Shown piece by piece: positions 59,303-64,000 of a DNA stretch of 64,000 nucleotides. Each line of letters opens with the position of its first letter. The stretch's first letter is position 1. The notes beneath the pieces are model-generated. The model was not told the DNA's origin and ran no database searches. It saw nothing but the letters and a program-made list of their open reading frames with translations. Position numbers and translations under genes: made by a program. The stretch is from Sediminibacterium sp. (GTDB lineage: Bacteria > Bacteroidota > Bacteroidia > Chitinophagales > Chitinophagaceae): assembly GCF_019264485.1 (NCBI RefSeq), contig NZ_JAHVAA010000006.1, positions 186,001 to 250,000 of the forward strand, given 5' to 3'.

Positions 59303-59538
59303 AAAAGTTCTGTTAGCTGGGAGGATACGGTATATATTAAAACGGGAGGTGCTGCGCTATTATTGTAAAAGCTTTCTTAGTAAACAGTAAATTAGTCATT
59401 CTAAACAAAGATTTACTGAGAGGATTGCATAACAATCTGATAATCAAATAATTAAAATCTACTAAAAAGATTAGAAATTACACATTTTACACAATGGCTA
59501 CCTTCCTATCCTGTAACTTGTAGCTTGTTCCCTGGATC
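59303..59538. other. Gene-free gap with short word repeat
   Basis: A/T-rich sequence upstream of the small gene, with a word of the 'gtagctt' family at about 59509-59527 (cctgtaacttgtagcttgt) just beyond the FtsB-like stop. No gene or clear promoter is seen. Confidence 0.5.
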
Positions 59539-59841
59539 CTAATTTTTCTCTGCTGTGGAATCTTCAATAATAAAAATGTCTTCGCCTTCTTTTTTCATGA
59601 GGTAACGTTCGCGGGCAAATTTTTCGAGTGCGGCGGGATTACGCTGGATATCCTGAAGTTCCTGTTTGGTTTTACTGATTTCTTCGAGGTAATATTTTTT
59701 CTTGGCTTCTAATTTCTCAAGTTCTTTTCTGCGTTCGCGTTGCTGAAAAAAATCGCGCTGGTCAAAAAACAACATCCACACCACAAAAAAACCTCCTGCC
59801 AGCAGGTATTTGTTGGTAATAATGGAAGTGAATTTTTTCAT
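59539..59841 (-). CDS. Septum formation initiator family protein (FtsB/DivIC-like)
   Basis: A 100-residue bitopic membrane protein: one helix near the N-terminus (YLLAGGFFVVWMLFFDQ), then a coiled coil (RRKELEKLEAKKKYYLEEIS), and a conserved end (ALEKFARERYLMKKEGEDIF). This is the FtsB/DivIC layout; it acts in the divisome with FtsL and FtsQ. The segment ERYLMKKEGEDIFII matches the family signature (RE.Y.M...GE.V). It follows eno in the same direction, 117 bp downstream, a neighbourhood often seen. Confidence 0.9.
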   Translation of the reverse strand: MKKFTSIITNKYLLAGGFFVVWMLFFDQRDFFQQRERRKELEKLEAKKKYYLEEISKTKQELQDIQRNPAALEKFARERYLMKKEGEDIFIIEDSTAEKN

Positions 59842-59860
59842 AGAGTAAAGCTAATAAAAA

Positions 59861-59955
59861 AGCATCAAGCTACAAGTTGCAAGCCACAAGATGTATTTTT
59901 CTTGTAGCCTGTGCCTTGTAACTTGATGCTTGAATCTTGTAGCTTGAATCTTACC
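59861..59955. repeat. Word-repeat hairpin ('caagctacaagttgcaag')
   Basis: atcaagctacaagttgcaag and ccacaagatg (59863-59892) face cttgtagcctgtgccttgta and acttgatgcttgaatcttgt (59900-59939), a long imperfect hairpin between the enolase stop and the FtsB-like start. The words are of the same family as at 15826-15898 and 51034-51081. Confidence 0.8.
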
Positions 59956-59958
59956 AAA

Positions 59959-61275
<1,317 letters not shown>

Positions 61276-61328
61276 TTAAGCTGGTAACACAGGAATCGGT
61301 AACCTGACGCAATTTACACAAATAGTCA

Positions 61329-61367
61329 TTAGGAGGTAAATACTACTATTGTGTATTTACCTCCTAA
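61329..61367 (-). terminator. Perfect 15-bp inverted repeat after the WG-repeat gene
   Basis: TTAGGAGGTAAATAC (61329-61343) pairs perfectly with 61353-61367 across a 9-nt loop. It lies 52 bp past the WG-repeat gene stop on the minus strand and before enolase, without a long T run, so it is a probable terminator or 3'-end hairpin. Confidence 0.6.
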
Positions 61368-61418
61368 TTAACAAGCGTTCGTATGTAAATGAGTTTACTG
61401 AAGTTTTAAAAGGGCAAC

Positions 61419-63557
61419 CTAGTTGCCTGGTACAAGAATTGAGCGTATAATGGTATTGCCCACTTGTGTTACCTTTTTTAGCTCACCTGCCTCCATAACA
61501 ACTACTTTATCCTGGCTGTATCCCCGAATATTGGCAACCTTGCTAAATACGGAATAATACTTACTGCCATTTTTTACAAGATCAGTGAGTATATATCCTT
61601 CTGCTTTTTTCTCCTCCAACATTGAAGCCTCTACTTTGTCGGAAATAGAAAGTTTTTGTTGTGCATAATCAGTCCCTTTTGTCATCACTACCAGCCATTT
61701 CCCTTTTCCACATGCCATATTTGTAATAGCATACCCTTGTTTCCATTTTTCATTAACCCATGTTTCTGGATAAACAGTTGTTCCGGCTGCGGAAACAATC
61801 TGAGAAGTAAACGGTGTGTTTTGTGAATAAACAGCTACCCATTCGTTATTGATAAAATTCAGGTAAGTAATAAGATTTTTATCCGAAGCCTTGTATTTTT
61901 CTCTAACACTTTCAATCATCGTTATATCTGTATTTCGTTTAGCCCAGCTTTGATCCGTATACCTGGCTTTACCCATTACCAGCGTATATTCAACATCGCT
62001 CGTATCTGCTGATACCGTCAAGTCAATAATATAATAATTCTGATCCCAGTATTTTTTTATTGCAGCCTCAGGAAATGTTTTACTACTCACTACTACTTGT
62101 TCTGACTGGGGAGCTTTATTAGTAGACAGAACAAAATGTTTCCCATCTTTCTGCTCTAACACTTCAGCAAATATTTTCATCATACTTTCCAAGTCCTCAT
62201 CCGATAAGTTAAACTCCGATTTAGGTTTTTCGCTTTCCGGAATTTCAGATAACCGGCCTTTTTTATCTATGTACAGGTACTTACCATCTTCTTTTACAAT
62301 TGCTTTTTCATTTTTAAAATCCTCTGCACTCTCATATCGTGGAAAAATGGCCTCGTTTCCTTCTGTGTTAATATAACCCCATTTATTATTTACCTGAACG
62401 GCTGCCATTCCATTTGAGAAATCCTCCACTTTTTCATATTTGGCTGCAGTAATCTCTTTACCAGAAGTATTTACAAAACCAAATTTAGCATTGGTGTAAT
62501 ACACGCCAGGTATATTCTTCTTGTAAATCGCTATCCCATCTTCACTGAAATTCCCTAATCCGTCATATTTAGGCTCAAGGATTTCTTTGCCATTTTGCAA
62601 CGCTACCATTCCATACTTCTTATTCAACTCCACGCCACAATAACCATTCTTACACTCAAAAATTTTATCGTAACGCGCCTGGATAATGATGTTGCCTTTC
62701 ACGTCTATCATTCCTGTTTTATCTTTATAGATAACCAGTGCATACCCTTCATTTACTTCAGAAAAATTATCAATATCATCGAACTCAAATGGGATCGTTT
62801 CTCTGCCGCGTTGATCAATCATGCCGGTTTTGTCTTTCTTTTCAGCTATATACCAGCCTGTAGCATCGTCGAGATAAAGTGATTGATAATTAAAAGAGAT
62901 CAGTGTTTTTCCTGATTTATCAATAACCCCTGTCTTACCATTCCTTTCTACGACAGCTCGTCCATTTTCAAAAACACTTACACTTTCGAATTCAAATGGT
63001 AACTGTACCTGGTCAAGTGTATCAATATAACCCCATTTGCCTCCTTTTTTTGCGCCTATGAATCCCTCACCGTAATTGTGGATCATATCGTACTCGGGTG
63101 GAATAATTTCCTGACCGGCTTCGTTCAGATAGCCCCATTTTTTGTCTAGCACCATCATGCCCAATCCTTTATTATATCGTAGCAAGTCGTATTTACGTAA
63201 AGTCACCTGACGCCCCTTTTTATCGATCAGCCAGTTTTTTTTATTGCCAGACACAACAGCATATCCTTTATTGAAATTATTTCCGCCATCATACTCAAAT
63301 GGCACCACAATACGGTTATTCTTATCGATATAACCAACTTTACCATTTTTTTTCACGGCTGAAACCCCTTCATAGAAACCATTAGCCGCTTCATATACCA
63401 GTTCTATTACCACTTCTCCCTGGGCATTGATAAAACCAGTTTTACCACTTTTGGTAACTTTTCGAAGTCCTTCACGGAGTGAATCAATCTTATCGTATTT
63501 CTGGGATTTTGCTGACACCAATAACAACACAAACAAAAATGAGAGTACCTGTTTCAT
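61419..63557 (-). CDS. Secreted WG-repeat protein
   Basis: A 712-residue protein with a signal peptide (MKQVLSFLFVLLLVSAKSQ). Residues about 20-440 are a run of WG repeats, each some 22-46 residues, with cores such as KSGKTGFINAQGEVVIELVY, KNGKVGYIDKNNRIVVPFEY, KGGKWGYIDTLDQVQLPFEF, NGKTGVIDKSGKTLISFNYQ, NKWGYINTEGNEAIFPRYES. About ten or more copies are seen. The remainder (about 460-712) holds a different repeat-like domain with KRNTDITMIESVREKY and WVNEKWKQGYAITNMACGKG, also seen in the family. WG proteins are thought to form a beta-propeller or barrel; function unknown. It is separated from eno by a hairpin. Confidence 0.9.
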   Translation of the reverse strand: MKQVLSFLFVLLLVSAKSQKYDKIDSLREGLRKVTKSGKTGFINAQGEVVIELVYEAANGFYEGVSAVKKNGKVGYIDKNNRIVVPFEYDGGNNFNKGYAVVSGNKKNWLIDKKGRQVTLRKYDLLRYNKGLGMMVLDKKWGYLNEAGQEIIPPEYDMIHNYGEGFIGAKKGGKWGYIDTLDQVQLPFEFESVSVFENGRAVVERNGKTGVIDKSGKTLISFNYQSLYLDDATGWYIAEKKDKTGMIDQRGRETIPFEFDDIDNFSEVNEGYALVIYKDKTGMIDVKGNIIIQARYDKIFECKNGYCGVELNKKYGMVALQNGKEILEPKYDGLGNFSEDGIAIYKKNIPGVYYTNAKFGFVNTSGKEITAAKYEKVEDFSNGMAAVQVNNKWGYINTEGNEAIFPRYESAEDFKNEKAIVKEDGKYLYIDKKGRLSEIPESEKPKSEFNLSDEDLESMMKIFAEVLEQKDGKHFVLSTNKAPQSEQVVVSSKTFPEAAIKKYWDQNYYIIDLTVSADTSDVEYTLVMGKARYTDQSWAKRNTDITMIESVREKYKASDKNLITYLNFINNEWVAVYSQNTPFTSQIVSAAGTTVYPETWVNEKWKQGYAITNMACGKGKWLVVMTKGTDYAQQKLSISDKVEASMLEEKKAEGYILTDLVKNGSKYYSVFSKVANIRGYSQDKVVVMEAGELKKVTQVGNTIIRSILVPGN

Positions 63558-63632
63558 AGGGGGGATATAATAAAGTGACAGATTTTTACTTCATGAAAGT
63601 AACAGAAAAGGAGTATTCAGCAAGAGGTCGAA

Positions 63633-63660
63633 AAAAAATACACAGTTTTGTGTATTTTTT
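63633..63660 (-). terminator. Rho-independent terminator of the gldA-like gene
   Basis: AAAAAATACACA (63633-63644) pairs perfectly with TGTGTATTTTTT (63649-63660) across a 4-nt loop; on the minus strand the stem ends in a T tract. It lies 27 bp beyond the stop at 63687. Confidence 0.85.
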
Positions 63661-63686
63661 ATTACCCAGCGAATAGTTACAGGTGT

Positions 63687-64000
63687 TTACGCAATGGTTG
63701 TTAATGACCTGAATATTTTTTCAAGGCTGTTTTTTTCACTTTGCAGTGATACAATCTGAAGATTATAAGCCACTGCCAGATTTAAAAGATGTTTGCGAAC
63801 CAGTTCAGGGTTTGAAGTATGTAAACGAAAAACCGAATCGCTGAGTTGGTCCACCTGGAAAACTGCCTGGAGACGTTCCAGCACTTCCATTTCTACAGTT
63901 TCGTTAAATTGTATTTGTAATATATGTCGGTCGTTTTGTTCTTCCTTAAGATTTGTCAATGTATCATTGGCCACAATATTCCCTTTATTAATCACCACTA
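63687..64000 (-). CDS. gldA: ABC transporter ATP-binding protein, GldA-like (C-terminal part)
   Basis: Only the last 100 or so residues lie in the window; the frame is open to the right edge. The visible part starts within the ATPase end (VVINKGNIVANDTLTNLKEE, the 'INKGKIVADD' element after the H-loop) and continues as the C-terminal domain ending in LQIVSLQSEKNSLEKIFRSL. This pattern fits GldA, the ATPase of the gliding-motility ABC exporter of Bacteroidota, but other ABC-2-type ATPases share it, so the symbol is a best guess. The Walker motifs lie outside the window. Confidence 0.7.
   Translation of the reverse strand, partial: VVINKGNIVANDTLTNLKEEQNDRHILQIQFNETVEMEVLERLQAVFQVDQLSDSVFRLHTSNPELVRKHLLNLAVAYNLQIVSLQSEKNSLEKIFRSLTTIA

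Overview
The window looks like chromosomal DNA of a Bacteroidota bacterium, most likely family Chitinophagaceae. The grounds are the TAnnTTTG-type -7 promoter elements in front of several genes (rplM, prfA, a porin gene and others), the rplM-rpsI-rpsB-tsf order, Bacteroidota-typical families (DUF4290, TolB/BamA-like fusion, LIC11966-like protein, fused branched-chain E1, WG repeats), a probable GldA C-terminus at the right edge, and many secreted proteins ending their signal peptides in A-Q. I saw no rRNA, tRNA, CRISPR array or prophage.

Layout. 0-5.8 kb: a six-PAS histidine kinase (5' end outside the window) with a single-domain response regulator, then murA (Asp at the catalytic Cys position) and a DUF4290 protein with an Asn/Gly/Arg repeat tail. 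5.8-14.6 kb: pheS, recO, an amidohydrolase, and small accessory genes (NTF2-like, DUF4256, Crp-type regulator plus AhpD-like protein, beta-barrel, DinB, rhodanese lipoprotein, YqaE, esterase). 14.8-17.9 kb: ribosomal cluster rplM-rpsI-rpsB-tsf. 18-30.6 kb: secreted esterase, LRR-like protein, DoxX, YjbR, 2-oxoacid:ferredoxin oxidoreductase alpha subunit without a neighbouring beta, Bax-inhibitor-like protein, fused BCKDH E1, Prc-type protease, LIC11966-like protein and SIMPL protein. 30.6-35.7 kb is an accessory region: membrane protein plus Crp regulator, a Doc/antitoxin pair whose toxin is frameshifted, an intact IS110-family element, and a short mercury operon (arsR-merTP-GDCCVxC) with no mercuric reductase. 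36-49.5 kb: serine hydrolase, porin, DUF1801, small repeat lipoprotein, M19 dipeptidase, N-acyl-D-amino-acid deacylase, prfA, three tandem paralogues of an unknown secreted family, galE, and the phosphate pair pit-DUF47. 49.9-64 kb: a PhoR/PhoB-like two-component pair beside the phosphate genes, a secreted protein with a possible clan-CD His/Cys dyad, a metallo-beta-lactamase-fold hydrolase, a pseudo-peptidase/TolB/BamA-like protein, nth, an FtsB/DivIC-like protein, eno, a WG-repeat protein and the partial gldA.

The most unusual large-scale feature is intergenic. Nearly every larger gap carries a long, often perfect inverted repeat (stems up to 32 bp) or strings of 7-8 bp words (gtagctt, ccattca, agaccgg and similar). 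Most sit at gene 3' ends. The same words occur inside the coding region of the fused E1 gene, exactly at the linker between its alpha and beta halves. The IS110 element has split one copy of another dispersed repeat whose unsplit copy lies 2.3 kb away, which lets both ends of the element be placed from this window alone.
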